Source: an uncultured Clostridia bacterium (GTDB taxonomy: Bacteria; Bacillota; Clostridia; Oscillospirales; Acutalibacteraceae). From it: a DNA stretch of 64,000 bases. Position 1 is the first letter of the stretch, and every line of letters starts with the position of its first letter. Location: the NCBI GenBank assembly GCA_947630285.1, contig CANRHD010000005.1, forward strand, positions 42,886 through 106,885, read 5' to 3'. Below the pieces are notes generated by a model. That model was not told the origin of the DNA, did not search any database, and saw only the letters and a program-made list of their open reading frames with translations. Both the position numbers and the translations under genes were made by a program. This document shows positions 50,731 to 60,918 of this stretch, piece after piece.

Positions 50731-51491
50731 CCTAATACCTCCATTTTTTTAAGCGCATTTTCAACGCCCGTCACAATATTTGAATTATCGGGAAGATTGA
50801 AAACATTTTCCCCCATAATGTCAAATGAAGCTAAATTTTTATCCTCGCAAATATACTCAAGCACTTCAACAGAGCCTGTATCAATATAGGCTTTCGCCGC
50901 CTCGTCGGGAAGCCTGTTTACTATTGCGCCGACTTTATCATACATAACAAGGGAGTCCGCCACGCTTTTTATGGTATCGATTACCCGACAGCCCTTTTTT
51001 GACGCATCGGTAATTAAAAGCAGGTGCGTTACCTTTTCCATAACCCTGCGGTTTATCTGCTCTATACCTGCCTCACCGTCGATTACGACAAAATCAAACC
51101 TTGCGGAAACTATTGAAATTACCTCTTTTAAATACGAGTTGATTTTGCAGTAACAGCCTGCCGTTTCGGGTCTTCCGACTGCTATAAAATAATAGCCGTC
51201 CGTTTCTTCCATGGCGTCGAAAATTTTGAACTTCGCCTCGTTAAGCAGCTCTATTGCACCCCTTGTATCGCCAATATCGACAGAGCTTATGATTTCCTTT
51301 CTTATGTCGTCGATTGTCATTTTCACATCAATGCCCAACGCTGTGGAAAGACCGACGGCAGGGTCGGCGTCTATTGCAAGAATTTTTTTGTTGGGATACC
51401 TGCGGCAAAGGCACCTTACAATGGCGGCGGATATTGAGGTTTTGCCCACTCCGCCCTTTCCGGCAACCGCAATGACAACGGCTTTTCCCAT
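50727..51491 (-). CDS. CooC/MinD-like P-loop ATPase
   Basis: VAGKGGVGKTSISAAIVRCL, AIDADPAVGLSTALGI, FVVIDGEAGIEQINRRVM. Confidence 0.88.
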   Translation of the reverse strand: MGKAVVIAVAGKGGVGKTSISAAIVRCLCRRYPNKKILAIDADPAVGLSTALGIDVKMTIDDIRKEIISSVDIGDTRGAIELLNEAKFKIFDAMEETDGYYFIAVGRPETAGCYCKINSYLKEVISIVSARFDFVVIDGEAGIEQINRRVMEKVTHLLLITDASKKGCRVIDTIKSVADSLVMYDKVGAIVNRLPDEAAKAYIDTGSVEVLEYICEDKNLASFDIMGENVFNLPDNSNIVTGVENALKKMEVLG

Positions 51492-51667
51492 ATTTACAAC
51501 AGCCTTTCATCATACAATTTAATGTGGCGCACTCTGCGTGCATAAAGAAAAGTATAATAGTATTATATAATATCCCGATATATATTTGCAACACAGTATT
51601 TGCTTTTTTTATGATTTTTGCAAACAAAAAGCCCTCCCGAAAAGGAGAGCAAATTACACAACGGTAT

Positions 51668-52315
51668 CTATGAAAATATATTCATATTTTCCCTCAGATT
51701 TATGCTGTATTCTTCACCGTCAACGGTGATTACGGCCGTGAACGGCCCGTCGGAGTCCCTGACCGCTTCGGGAATATCCGCCATGAACCAAAGCCTTGCC
51801 TTTTCCTTAGGCTTTATTGCAACGGCGGCTGTGGAACGGCATTTTTCGCCGCCTTTTGCCTTTTGGCCGGGATTTTCCTGCATCACGACGGCGTTTATTT
51901 CTTTATTTTCGTCATAAATAAGCTTACAGCTTACCCTTTCGGCAAATTTTGTTTCCTCCTTCGAGAGGTTGGTAAATTCAAGCCCCAATTCCAGCGCCGT
52001 ATTGTTTTTTGCCGGCACCCAGTCCTTTAAGGCGGCGCCGCTGTCGGTTGTTTCGACATAATAGTATTTCCAACCGTCCTTAACTGCGCTTCCCGAAAGG
52101 GTTTCGCAGAGTAAATTTTCCATTTGATAATCTCTTTTATGCGTTATTATGCTTGAAGAAGTAATGGTTTTGTTTTTTTGGAACTCAAATGAGGAAAACG
52201 CAAGTATCATCGCCGTGATAATGACTATGACCGCAACCAAAACGGAAATTATTTCCCTGTAACTCCATTTATTTTTTTGATTTTTGTTAATATATACCTT
52301 AATTCTCCTCGACAA
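51668..52315 (-). CDS. hypothetical protein with N-terminal TM
   Basis: ORF 215 aa, one TM, extracellular domain. Confidence 0.6.
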   Translation of the reverse strand: MSRRIKVYINKNQKNKWSYREIISVLVAVIVIITAMILAFSSFEFQKNKTITSSSIITHKRDYQMENLLCETLSGSAVKDGWKYYYVETTDSGAALKDWVPAKNNTALELGLEFTNLSKEETKFAERVSCKLIYDENKEINAVVMQENPGQKAKGGEKCRSTAAVAIKPKEKARLWFMADIPEAVRDSDGPFTAVITVDGEEYSINLRENMNIFS

Positions 52316-52492
52316 GGTTAATCCTCCGTTCCTGAGTTACGCTAATAATATTAAACCACATTCGCAAAACAAATTCAACAATAAATAATGCAATTTTTGA
52401 TAAAATTATTAAATTAAACCGCAGGAAAAAGGAGGCAGGCAAAGCGCCCGTCTCCTTTTTAAGGGGAATAGCAAAATTGTTTTTTTACGAAG

Positions 52493-53023
52493 CTAATATA
52501 CCGCTGTCTGCTGAGGAGCGATTGTGTTTAAATACTCCTCAATGGGAATGCCGCCGCAGTACAGGCGTTCAACAACGCAGTTTCCCAAAAACACCTTAAT
52601 TTCAATGTAATTGTCGGTTTCCGAAAACGGCCCGTAATAAAAATTGTAATTAATACTGTCGCCCTTTAATTGGTATTCGCTGTTATTTGGGAAACGGTAT
52701 TGCAGGAAGCAAAATACATATTCCGTATCTTTACGCTCTTTAACTTCATCTTTGGGCTTTACGGTGTAAAAACCGTCGCCCTCGGGACAGATATAGGCTA
52801 TATTTGAATCCCATACGGCGTTAAAGTACGGCCAATAATCCAAGAGCCTAAAATCGCATTTACCGTTTTCGACATAATTAATCCTGTCAATTTTAATCTT
52901 GTAGGTTTTACCGTATTTTTCAACCAGGCCGTCAATAGTAAGGCCGTAGGCAAGCATTAAAAGGACGGTTAAAATCTGAACCGAGAAAAGCACGGCCGCA
53001 CAAACCTTAACACTCTTTTTCAT
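52493..53023 (-). CDS. GDYXXLXY-like partner protein (membrane anchored)
   Basis: N-term TM, position after DUF2157-like gene; family assignment tentative. Confidence 0.5.
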   Translation of the reverse strand: MKKSVKVCAAVLFSVQILTVLLMLAYGLTIDGLVEKYGKTYKIKIDRINYVENGKCDFRLLDYWPYFNAVWDSNIAYICPEGDGFYTVKPKDEVKERKDTEYVFCFLQYRFPNNSEYQLKGDSINYNFYYGPFSETDNYIEIKVFLGNCVVERLYCGGIPIEEYLNTIAPQQTAVY

Positions 53024-54431
53024 TGCTGTCCACCTCCTGAAGTTCCCGCTGCGCCCTTGCCGTTTTGCGTACCATGACGGTATTTACCGTAAGCAAAACT
53101 ATCCCGAACACAATGAGCATAATTCCTATTAACAGGGTGTCGGCGTCCATTGCCTGTAACAGGTAAAACATCTGGGCAAAAATTATGATAAGTCCCGTGT
53201 TTATAGGCAAAAGCTTGATTTTACCTATCCCCTCGATTATTTTGCTAACGCCGTAGGCCGAGGCAAATACCGTAGCTATATATGCCGAAGCCGCAACGCC
53301 CGTTTCCTGCGAGGTTATAGTCTTAATTACACATAAAACCCACAAAGCAACGCTTACCGCCGATAAAATCACGGTGTTTTTCTGTCCGCCGCAGTTTTTT
53401 ATCCTGCCGGCCGTCAAAGCTAAAAATACAGCCGTGCAGATAAACAGGGAAGCAAAAAACAGCTTAAAATTATATATCGAAATTTCCGTTATTATATATG
53501 TGAACACGCTTAGCACGCCTGCGCCCGACAGCAGACCAAGAACCCTTAAGGGCCTTGCAAAAAGCGACTCCTCCCCGACGGTTACAGCCCCCAAAATAAA
53601 CGGGAGCATAATGGCGACGGGTAAAATCAACGCCCTGTCGCTGTCGTAACCGCTGATTACCGTACCGTAGGTAAAAATTACGGAAGCTATAATAACAAAC
53701 CATGCCGACAGCTTAAAGCGCATATCGAAAATGTTTTTTCTTTTGGAAAACACATATATAAAGCAAACCAAAACGGTTATAAACGAAATTAAGGTACAGT
53801 TATAAAAGGACAGTACGGCCGAAAAGCCCAGCAAAACGGCAAGCGGCATTACTGCGTCAAATACAAAGATTATCGGCAGGCACAGCAGGGTGTCGATAAT
53901 GAGGCAGTTGTCTATTCCGCAGTGAATATCAAGCGCCGAATTGACGAGCGCAACGGTAGACGCCACGGCTATAATCAATATTGTACCTGCGCTCTCCTGC
54001 CAGGAGATGCGTCCGCCCTTTTTTATCAATACAAATGTGGCAAAGCCCTGGGCGCAGAGCAAAGGCAAAACCGTGAAAACCAGTTTTAAAATTTGCGGAA
54101 AAGCCTCCCAATAGTTAAAGAAGACAATTACCGAGCCCACCGCTATCAGCACCGCACCGAATACTGCGAGAATAATTTTTATTACCGAGATTTTCTGCTC
54201 GTTTAATTTGCTTTCATCGTTCTTTATATATTTTTTACCGTATATAAGCTCCTCGATGCCTATTTCAAGCGCATTTGAAATACTTGTAAGAGTTTCTATA
54301 TCGGGCTGAGTTTTGTTGTTTTCCCAATTTGACACCGCCTGCCTTGTAACATTGATTTTCAAAGCAAGCTCCTCCTGGGTCATTTTTTTGATGTTGCGAA
54401 ATCTTTTGATATTTTTTGCTATTTCAGTCAT
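53007..54431 (-). CDS. XRE-type HTH fused to multi-TM (DUF2157-like) domain
   Basis: IAKNIKRFRNIKKMTQEELALKINVTRQAVSNWENNKTQPD followed by >10 hydrophobic segments. Confidence 0.8.
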   Translation of the reverse strand: MTEIAKNIKRFRNIKKMTQEELALKINVTRQAVSNWENNKTQPDIETLTSISNALEIGIEELIYGKKYIKNDESKLNEQKISVIKIILAVFGAVLIAVGSVIVFFNYWEAFPQILKLVFTVLPLLCAQGFATFVLIKKGGRISWQESAGTILIIAVASTVALVNSALDIHCGIDNCLIIDTLLCLPIIFVFDAVMPLAVLLGFSAVLSFYNCTLISFITVLVCFIYVFSKRKNIFDMRFKLSAWFVIIASVIFTYGTVISGYDSDRALILPVAIMLPFILGAVTVGEESLFARPLRVLGLLSGAGVLSVFTYIITEISIYNFKLFFASLFICTAVFLALTAGRIKNCGGQKNTVILSAVSVALWVLCVIKTITSQETGVAASAYIATVFASAYGVSKIIEGIGKIKLLPINTGLIIIFAQMFYLLQAMDADTLLIGIMLIVFGIVLLTVNTVMVRKTARAQRELQEVDSNEKEC

Positions 54432-54654
54432 TGCCCGACCTCCTTTCAACTCTATTAAAACACTTTTTCGGTGAAAAGTCACGCAATGTTTTATTGCACA
54501 GCCATATTTTAACGGTTTTTCTTAAATTGCACGCATCACAGCGCAAAATCACGGGGAATATAAGATGTTGCGTATCGCCGTTTGCCGTTTGCCGACAAAA
54601 TACTTGTATTTTTGCTGTCGGTGTGTTAATATTAATAAAAATTTCATATTATCA

Positions 54655-54830
54655 GATGAAGCGTACAGGAAATAAGGCGTTTTGCCTTGCCGAAGGAGTA
54701 ACACTCTCAGGGCCTTTTTGGTGCGACTGTGCGTGGATGATATTCTGGAGAAGTCTGCTTTTGCAGATGCCGAAGGTGCAAGGCGCTTATTGCGTTAAAT
54801 CTCTCAGGCAAAAGGACAGAATTAAATCGC
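54655..54830 (+). promoter_or_regulatory. tandem glycine riboswitch
   Basis: ttgccgaaggagtaacactctcaggg and ...gatgccgaaggtgcaaggcg...aatctctcaggcaaaaggacaga. Confidence 0.9.
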
Positions 54831-54916
54831 CGAGTATTACAGCGTTTTTGCCTGTCAGACGCCCGCCTTCAGCAGTGCGGCGTCTTTTTCTTTTGATTTT
54901 TTAAGGAGTGATTAAT

Positions 54917-56443
54917 ATGGAAAATTTTTTGGAGCGGATAGCCGATGTGAACGGGGTTATAAATAACTTCGTTTGGGTAACGCTCGGCCTTGCCCTGCTT
55001 TTGGGTACGGGTATCCTTATGACTGTGCTGACAAAGTTCTTTCAGGTTACGCATCTGCGCCACTGGATAAAGAACACTATCGGCAGTATATTCAAGAAAA
55101 ATGTTATAAAGCACACAGATGACAAGGCGTCAATCTCGCCCTTCCAGGCTTTATGCACCGCACTTGCCGCAACGATAGGAACGGGAAACATAGCAGGCGT
55201 TGCCGCGGCGATAGTAACAGGCGGAGCAGGTGCGGTATTTTGGATGTGGTTTGCCGCTTTCTTCGGTATGATGACTAACTATTCCGAAAATGTGCTCGGC
55301 ATCTATTTCCGCCGCAAAAATCAAAACGGCGAGTGGTCGGGCGGAGCCATGTATTATTTACAGGACGGCCTCGGCTCTAAGAAAGGCTTTAAGGGCTTGG
55401 GGAAATTCCTTGCCGTGCTTTTCTCAATCTTTTGTATTCTCGCTTCATTCGGCATAGGAAATATGGGTCAGGTAAACAAAATCGTTGCCAATATTGAATC
55501 CGCATTTCCCATAAAGGCTCTCGGCGCTCCGCTTTACGGAAATGTCACGGTCTACACGGTTGTTATAGGCGTTGTTATTATGATACTTGCCGGTCTTATT
55601 ATTCTCGGCGGACTTCAGCGCATAGCCGCATTTGCCGAAAAGGTAGTTCCCTTTATGGTAGTATTGTTTGTTGTCGGCAGTATTATAGTAATAGGCGTTC
55701 ATTACGAAAACATAGGCGGCGCTTTCAAGAGCATATTTGTAAACGCTTTCAGCCTTAAAGCGGTTGAGGGCGGCACAATAGGCGCACTTATAAGCAAGGT
55801 TGTAACGGCAGGCTTTAAGAGAGGCGTATTTTCAAACGAAGCCGGTCTTGGTTCTTCCGTTATGGTACATTCAAATTCAAGCGTAAAAGAGCCGATAAAG
55901 CAGGGCATGTGGGGAATTTTCGAGGTATTTATGGATACTATCGTAGTCTGCACCATGACTGCGCTGGTAATTCTGACCTCCGGAGTTTATAAGCCCGGCA
56001 CCGAAATGAACGACGCAACAATGATGGGTGACGCTTTCAACACGGTGTTCTCTTTCGGCGGCATAGGCTCAAAATTCATTGCGGTAGCCATGTTCCTGTT
56101 CGCATTTACCACGGTACTCGGCTGGTCGCATTACGGCACAAAGGCATGGGAATATCTTTTCGGTACAAAATCCGTTGTCGGATATAAGACCTTCTTTGTG
56201 CTTATGCTTATTTCCGGCGCACTTATGACCTCCTCGCTTGCCTGGGATATTTCCGACACCTTCAACGGCTTAATGATGATCCCCAACCTTATAGGCGTGC
56301 TTTCGCTGTGCGGACTTGTTTCAAAAATCACCAAAAACTATGTTGACCGAAAAATCAAAAACAAAAAGGGCGTAAAGCCCATGCTCTCTTATGACGCCAA
56401 AACCCAGGCGGAGGCAGAGGCGGCGCTCGGCGACGACGAATAA
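54917..56443 (+). CDS. sodium:alanine/glycine symporter family protein
   Basis: FQALCTALAATIGTGNIAGVAAAI, FWMWFAAFFGMMTNYSENVLG, GVFSNEAGLGSSVMVHSNS. Confidence 0.95.
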   Translation: MENFLERIADVNGVINNFVWVTLGLALLLGTGILMTVLTKFFQVTHLRHWIKNTIGSIFKKNVIKHTDDKASISPFQALCTALAATIGTGNIAGVAAAIVTGGAGAVFWMWFAAFFGMMTNYSENVLGIYFRRKNQNGEWSGGAMYYLQDGLGSKKGFKGLGKFLAVLFSIFCILASFGIGNMGQVNKIVANIESAFPIKALGAPLYGNVTVYTVVIGVVIMILAGLIILGGLQRIAAFAEKVVPFMVVLFVVGSIIVIGVHYENIGGAFKSIFVNAFSLKAVEGGTIGALISKVVTAGFKRGVFSNEAGLGSSVMVHSNSSVKEPIKQGMWGIFEVFMDTIVVCTMTALVILTSGVYKPGTEMNDATMMGDAFNTVFSFGGIGSKFIAVAMFLFAFTTVLGWSHYGTKAWEYLFGTKSVVGYKTFFVLMLISGALMTSSLAWDISDTFNGLMMIPNLIGVLSLCGLVSKITKNYVDRKIKNKKGVKPMLSYDAKTQAEAEAALGDDE

Positions 56444-56460
56444 CCGAGGTTTAACACAAT

Positions 56461-56788
56461 AAAAAGCAGGGGCAGATACAAGCGTATCTGCCTCTCAGTC
56501 TGTCGATAAACTGTTTTGCGATAGCAAAATGTCCAAAGTTTTCGGCCGCCTTTTTCAAAAGGCGGTGGGGTCGAGGGGCAAAGCCCCCGTCGCAGTCCGC
56601 AGACTGCGAAAAACTTACGCTTCAAAAAGCGCAGGAGGGGCGAAAAACAGTCCGGTGGACTGTTTTTCGGTGGGGAACCCTCGCCGGGGGTTCACCATAA
56701 TTTTACTCCTTTTGTGCATATTGCCAAGTGAAACATACTTTTTCTACACGCTGCGGGGCAGATACAAGCGTATCTGCCCCTGCTTTTT
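56461..56788 (+). mobile_element. dispersed hairpin element copy D (56496-56753) between duplicated terminators (56461-56495 and 56755-56788)
   Basis: Core near-identical to copy A; ggggcagatacaagcgtatctgcc on both sides. Confidence 0.88.
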
Positions 56789-56800
56789 TTTAACCTTTTG

Positions 56801-57370
56801 TTAAATTATATGGAAGCAATATCCTGCGGCAATTCCAACGACCGCCGAAAGGCATATAATCAAAATCGGGTGAGCTTTTTTAAACGCCAATACGCTCATA
56901 ACCGCAAAAATCGCCAGCGAAAGATAAAACGCCGCATCTTTAAAAACATCGACGCCTATGCCGTTGGGGAAAAATACCGTAATCCCCAGCGAAACCACGG
57001 CCGCCCCTATAAGTCCCACTACCGCGGGCTTTAAGCCGGACATACAGCCCGATACGATTTTACTGCTGCGGAATTTTTCATAGCACTTTGCAACTATCAA
57101 TATTACAATAAAGGACGGCGCCGCAACCCCCAGCGTGGCGCAGACAGCGCCTAAAATGCCGCCGACGGTCATACCTACATAGGTTGAAATATTAACGGCA
57201 AACGGGCCGGGCGTACTTTCGCTTACTGCGATAAAGTTTATAAGCTCCTCGCTTGTCAGCCAGCCGTGTGCCGCCACCTCCTCCTGAATGAGGGGCAGCA
57301 TCGCATACCCTCCGCCAAAGGTCAGTATGCCTATTTTAAAAAAGGTCAGGAACAGTTTAATAAAAATCAT
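56801..57370 (-). CDS. chromate transporter (half)
   Basis: FFKIGILTFGGGYAMLPLIQEEV, AVSESTPGPFAVNISTYVG. Confidence 0.92.
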   Translation of the reverse strand: MIFIKLFLTFFKIGILTFGGGYAMLPLIQEEVAAHGWLTSEELINFIAVSESTPGPFAVNISTYVGMTVGGILGAVCATLGVAAPSFIVILIVAKCYEKFRSSKIVSGCMSGLKPAVVGLIGAAVVSLGITVFFPNGIGVDVFKDAAFYLSLAIFAVMSVLAFKKAHPILIICLSAVVGIAAGYCFHII

Positions 57371-57933
57371 TTTGCCGCCCTCCCTTTTATAAGAGAGTTT
57401 GCAAGCCCGAACACGGCGCAGCCGATAATTACCCAAATTACATTGATATTAAGCACCGCTACGGCGATAAACGAAAACGCCATTACTATATACGGCGCAA
57501 TTCCCTTGGGGCTTTGCTTATACATCGACCACAGCGCCTTAATTATAAGCGCAAGCACGCCTGCCCTTATTCCGTAAAAAGCATATCTTACGGCAGGAAA
57601 ATTCTCAAACCTGCTAAGCACAAATGAGATTGCCACTATAATGAAAAACGACGGTAATATTACGCCCATGGTTGACAGTGCGGCGCCGAAAAAGCCTGCC
57701 GTCTTATAGCCCACAAAGGTTGCGGCGTTTATGGCGATAGGTCCCGGAGTGGACTCCGCAATGGCAACAATTTCGAGTATATCCTCGTCAGTCATCCACT
57801 TTTTATTCTCTACAACCTCTTTTTGAATAAGCGGAATCATGGCGTATCCTCCGCCGAAGGTAAAAGCGCCTATTTTCAAAAAGGTGAGAAAAAGAGCTAA
57901 AATTTTATTTCCCTTTTCTGATTTCATTCCCAT
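57367..57933 (-). CDS. chromate transporter (half)
   Basis: FLKIGAFTFGGGYAMIPLIQKEV, AIAESTPGPIAINAATFVGY. Confidence 0.92.
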   Translation of the reverse strand: MGMKSEKGNKILALFLTFLKIGAFTFGGGYAMIPLIQKEVVENKKWMTDEDILEIVAIAESTPGPIAINAATFVGYKTAGFFGAALSTMGVILPSFFIIVAISFVLSRFENFPAVRYAFYGIRAGVLALIIKALWSMYKQSPKGIAPYIVMAFSFIAVAVLNINVIWVIIGCAVFGLANSLIKGRAAK

Positions 57934-58031
57934 TTCCTCTCTTGTCGGTATCGGAAAATTTAACACACCTTATTTTATACAAATAATCCGATAAAAACAA
58001 GTGTATTTTAAAAAAGAATGAATATTTTATT

Positions 58032-58778
58032 TTAATTTAAACCCTTGCTTTCAAGGTATTCCTCAAGACACACGCCCTGTTTGTATATTTCCCCTGCCGC
58101 TTTGACGCCCACATATCTGTAATGCCACGGTTCGTTTGAAATTCCCGTAATTTTAACCTTATCTTCGGGGTAACGGTGTATAAAGCCGTAGAGATGGGCG
58201 TTTTCGGCAAGCCAATTATACACCTCGTAGCCGTATGAGTGTACCCCGTCCGCATTTATATCAACTCCGAGCCCGAGCTGATGCTCGCTCGTCCCGGGAA
58301 CGGCGACCCACTTCTCCGTTTCCTTTTTCGCTTTTTCCTTAGAATATCCCTTTTTCGTATATTCCGCCATTTTTTTATCGTAAATCTGCTGTTGTTCTTT
58401 CTGCGTTCTGTACCCGGAGGCAACAATGGGATAAACGCCGTCCGCCCTCATATCGTCAAACATTTTTTGAAGCTGAGGATAAATCCTGCTGTCAACCCTT
58501 TCGCCGTTTGAAAGCTCGGTAAGCTCTATGTCGTTATCGCCGTGAATGGGGTTTTGTTTGTTGACAAGCTGTAACAGCCATTCCTCCTGTTCCTGTTCCT
58601 GTTCTCCCTCCTCCTGCGAGGCATTGTTTGCGCCGTCCTGCGCCCTTTGAGCGCCGACAGCCGCCCTTGTGTTTACCGACCTGTAAATTAAAACGCCCGA
58701 AATAACTGTAATAAAAAGCAGAATTACCGCCAAAAACCGTTTTAAAGATCTGTTTTTACTTCCTTTTCTTTTTGCCAT
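58032..58778 (-). CDS. D-alanyl-D-alanine carboxypeptidase (VanY family)
   Basis: VASGYRTQKEQQQIYDKK, PGTSEHQLGLGVDI, EPWHYRYVG. Confidence 0.93.
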   Translation of the reverse strand: MAKRKGSKNRSLKRFLAVILLFITVISGVLIYRSVNTRAAVGAQRAQDGANNASQEEGEQEQEQEEWLLQLVNKQNPIHGDNDIELTELSNGERVDSRIYPQLQKMFDDMRADGVYPIVASGYRTQKEQQQIYDKKMAEYTKKGYSKEKAKKETEKWVAVPGTSEHQLGLGVDINADGVHSYGYEVYNWLAENAHLYGFIHRYPEDKVKITGISNEPWHYRYVGVKAAGEIYKQGVCLEEYLESKGLN

Positions 58779-59155
58779 GTCCGTGCCTCTTCCGTAAAAA
58801 GCTTTACTGTTATATGTTGTCCGTTTATTTTACTCACTTATACCCTTTTTCAAATTTATAAAATAAAAAGTGCACAGCCGAAGCCGTGCACCGAAAAACA
58901 CATAACTCCGATTGCTGCGACACAACCTTTGACAAACTTCAGGAGAAAGCCAAAAACAGAGAATGCGTTTTTACCTGTAAAAAACACTTCTCCCACAGTC
59001 TGCCGTTATATAAAGTTGCGTCGCAAAAATATATTATCACAAACCAAAAATGTATGCAATATTTTTTTACCGCAAAAGGGAAAAATCCCCGTTAATACAA
59101 ACAGGGATTTTAGGTTTAATATGCAAATTTAAAATGATATTCAAATGATATTCAA

Positions 59156-60436
59156 TTAAAAACCGTCTACGCCCTCCGAACGGGCCCGTTTAATGCGGTA
59201 CTCGTCCAAAAGCTTAACACAGCCCTCAACATCGGTCCTTTTCCTGAAAAGGCTGTCCAATGCGGCAAGCACATCGTCGTCGCCGCTGTAGCCCTCAATT
59301 TTTGAAGCGGTCGTTGAAGCACGCAGATTTTCGGAAATGGAGTCATATGCATCGGTTATCATAGGCGACTGTATATTGGTAGTCTGCCCCTTAAAGCAAT
59401 TAACCGTAGAAATTCCGTCAAAAGCCTTGTTATAATTTTTCTGCGTGGCACAGAACGATAAAAAGTCGAGACATTCGTCAATGTGTTCGCCGTTTTTGTT
59501 TACCATAAGCATATTGAGATTGCCGCCCTCGTATGTGCCCTTATTCGCCGTGTTTAAAAATACCGGCATAAGCGCAAAGTCGTCAACGGTATATTTGCCG
59601 TCCTTGGCTAAATCCGTATAGAACCAGGTGTCCCACATAAATGTCATAACGGCTTTTCCCGAACTCATAACCGGGCTTACATCGTCAATATCCCAATTAA
59701 GGTACTCCGTACCGAGCCAACCCTTTTTGGCGGCGTTGTCGATCCACCTTACCATATCGGTCACCTCGGGAATATCGGCATATTTTATTTCGTTCTTATT
59801 CAGTTTAATAAGCTTTTCGGGATCGTCGGCAAAAACCGGGTCAAGCGCAAACTGTACCATCCAGGAGCCGCCGCCTGCCGGCCAGCAAATCGGCGTATAG
59901 CCGGAATCGTAAAGCGCCTGGCACAAAACATCAAATTCCTTTTGAGTAACGGCCGGATTAAGCCCGAGACTGTCAAGTATGGTTTTGTTGTAATAACAGC
60001 CGGATATTGAATTTTCCCAAAACGGAAGCCCCATAAGGTTTCCGTCGCTGTCCAAACAATAATCGAAAGTGCTTTGCGTCAGCTCGTCAACCCATTCCTC
60101 GTCATTAAGGTATAGGAAGTTGTTTTCAACATTAAAGCGTTTTAAATCGGAATTGTGAAAATGCATAAAAATATCCGGGACCTCGCCGTGAGCAAATTTT
60201 TCCGCCGCAGTTGACTCAAATGCGCTGTCCTCAAACGCTATGGGTTTAATCTTGTTGCCCGTGGCCTTTTCATACTGCTCAAAGATACTTGTCATATAGC
60301 TTTTGGCAAGGTCGCTCTTTCTGCCCATAATCGTAATGGTTACAGCGTCGGATTTGCTGTTTATGCCCAAACACCCCGTAAACAAAAGCGACAGTGCCGC
60401 AAAAACGGCCGCAATGGAAAAACACAGCTTTTTCAT
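59156..60436 (-). CDS. extracellular solute-binding lipoprotein (family 1)
   Basis: lipoprotein signal LLFTGCLG; LPFWENSISGCYYNK. Confidence 0.9.
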   Translation of the reverse strand: MKKLCFSIAAVFAALSLLFTGCLGINSKSDAVTITIMGRKSDLAKSYMTSIFEQYEKATGNKIKPIAFEDSAFESTAAEKFAHGEVPDIFMHFHNSDLKRFNVENNFLYLNDEEWVDELTQSTFDYCLDSDGNLMGLPFWENSISGCYYNKTILDSLGLNPAVTQKEFDVLCQALYDSGYTPICWPAGGGSWMVQFALDPVFADDPEKLIKLNKNEIKYADIPEVTDMVRWIDNAAKKGWLGTEYLNWDIDDVSPVMSSGKAVMTFMWDTWFYTDLAKDGKYTVDDFALMPVFLNTANKGTYEGGNLNMLMVNKNGEHIDECLDFLSFCATQKNYNKAFDGISTVNCFKGQTTNIQSPMITDAYDSISENLRASTTASKIEGYSGDDDVLAALDSLFRKRTDVEGCVKLLDEYRIKRARSEGVDGF

Positions 60437-60663
60437 ATGTATATACCCCTCTTAACAGTAAATTCTTCTGCCCGTAAAATTCAGGTTTTTGCGATTTTCA
60501 AAAATTAATATCTGTTATGAGCTAATTATAACAAAATATTAAACTATCATCAATATTTTTATAAAGAATATTTATTTTATTTAAAATTTCCGATTGTTTT
60601 TAAGTTTATCAAGGGTTTTAAAAAGCATTTTCGGGGAAGCGCCTATAAATCGAAGTAATAAAA

Positions 60664-60803
60664 CTGTGAACACATTTGGAACAAGGAGGGTAAAGCAAAA
60701 AGAGCAGCTCTTGAAGCCGACAAGGCCATTTATACTTACTGCGGCGTTCCTTTTCCGGTGGAGAAAACAAAACATATCCGAACGGTGATTCCGAGGGAAC
60801 TAT
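60664..60803 (+). pseudogene. possible gene remnant (EHIWNKEGKAKRAALEADKAIYTYCGVPFPVEKTKHIRTVIPREL*)
   Basis: start-less reading frame with coding-like composition. Confidence 0.3.
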
Positions 60804-60883
60804 GAAATGTGCTGTGCATTAATTCAAAGAGTGTAGGCATTAAAAGACCTGATTCTCGGCATCACGGAGTCTGTGCTAAACTC

Positions 60884-60912
60884 TTGACTAATTTCCGTTT
60901 TTATTGTATAAT
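60884..60912 (+). promoter_or_regulatory. sigma-A promoter
   Basis: TTGACT - 17 nt - TATAAT. Confidence 0.8.
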
Positions 60913-60918
60913 AATTAT

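Noticed and set aside
58870-58895. Hairpin gtgcacagccgaagccgtgcac
   Set aside because: Simple intergenic terminator-like hairpin without duplication or further structure
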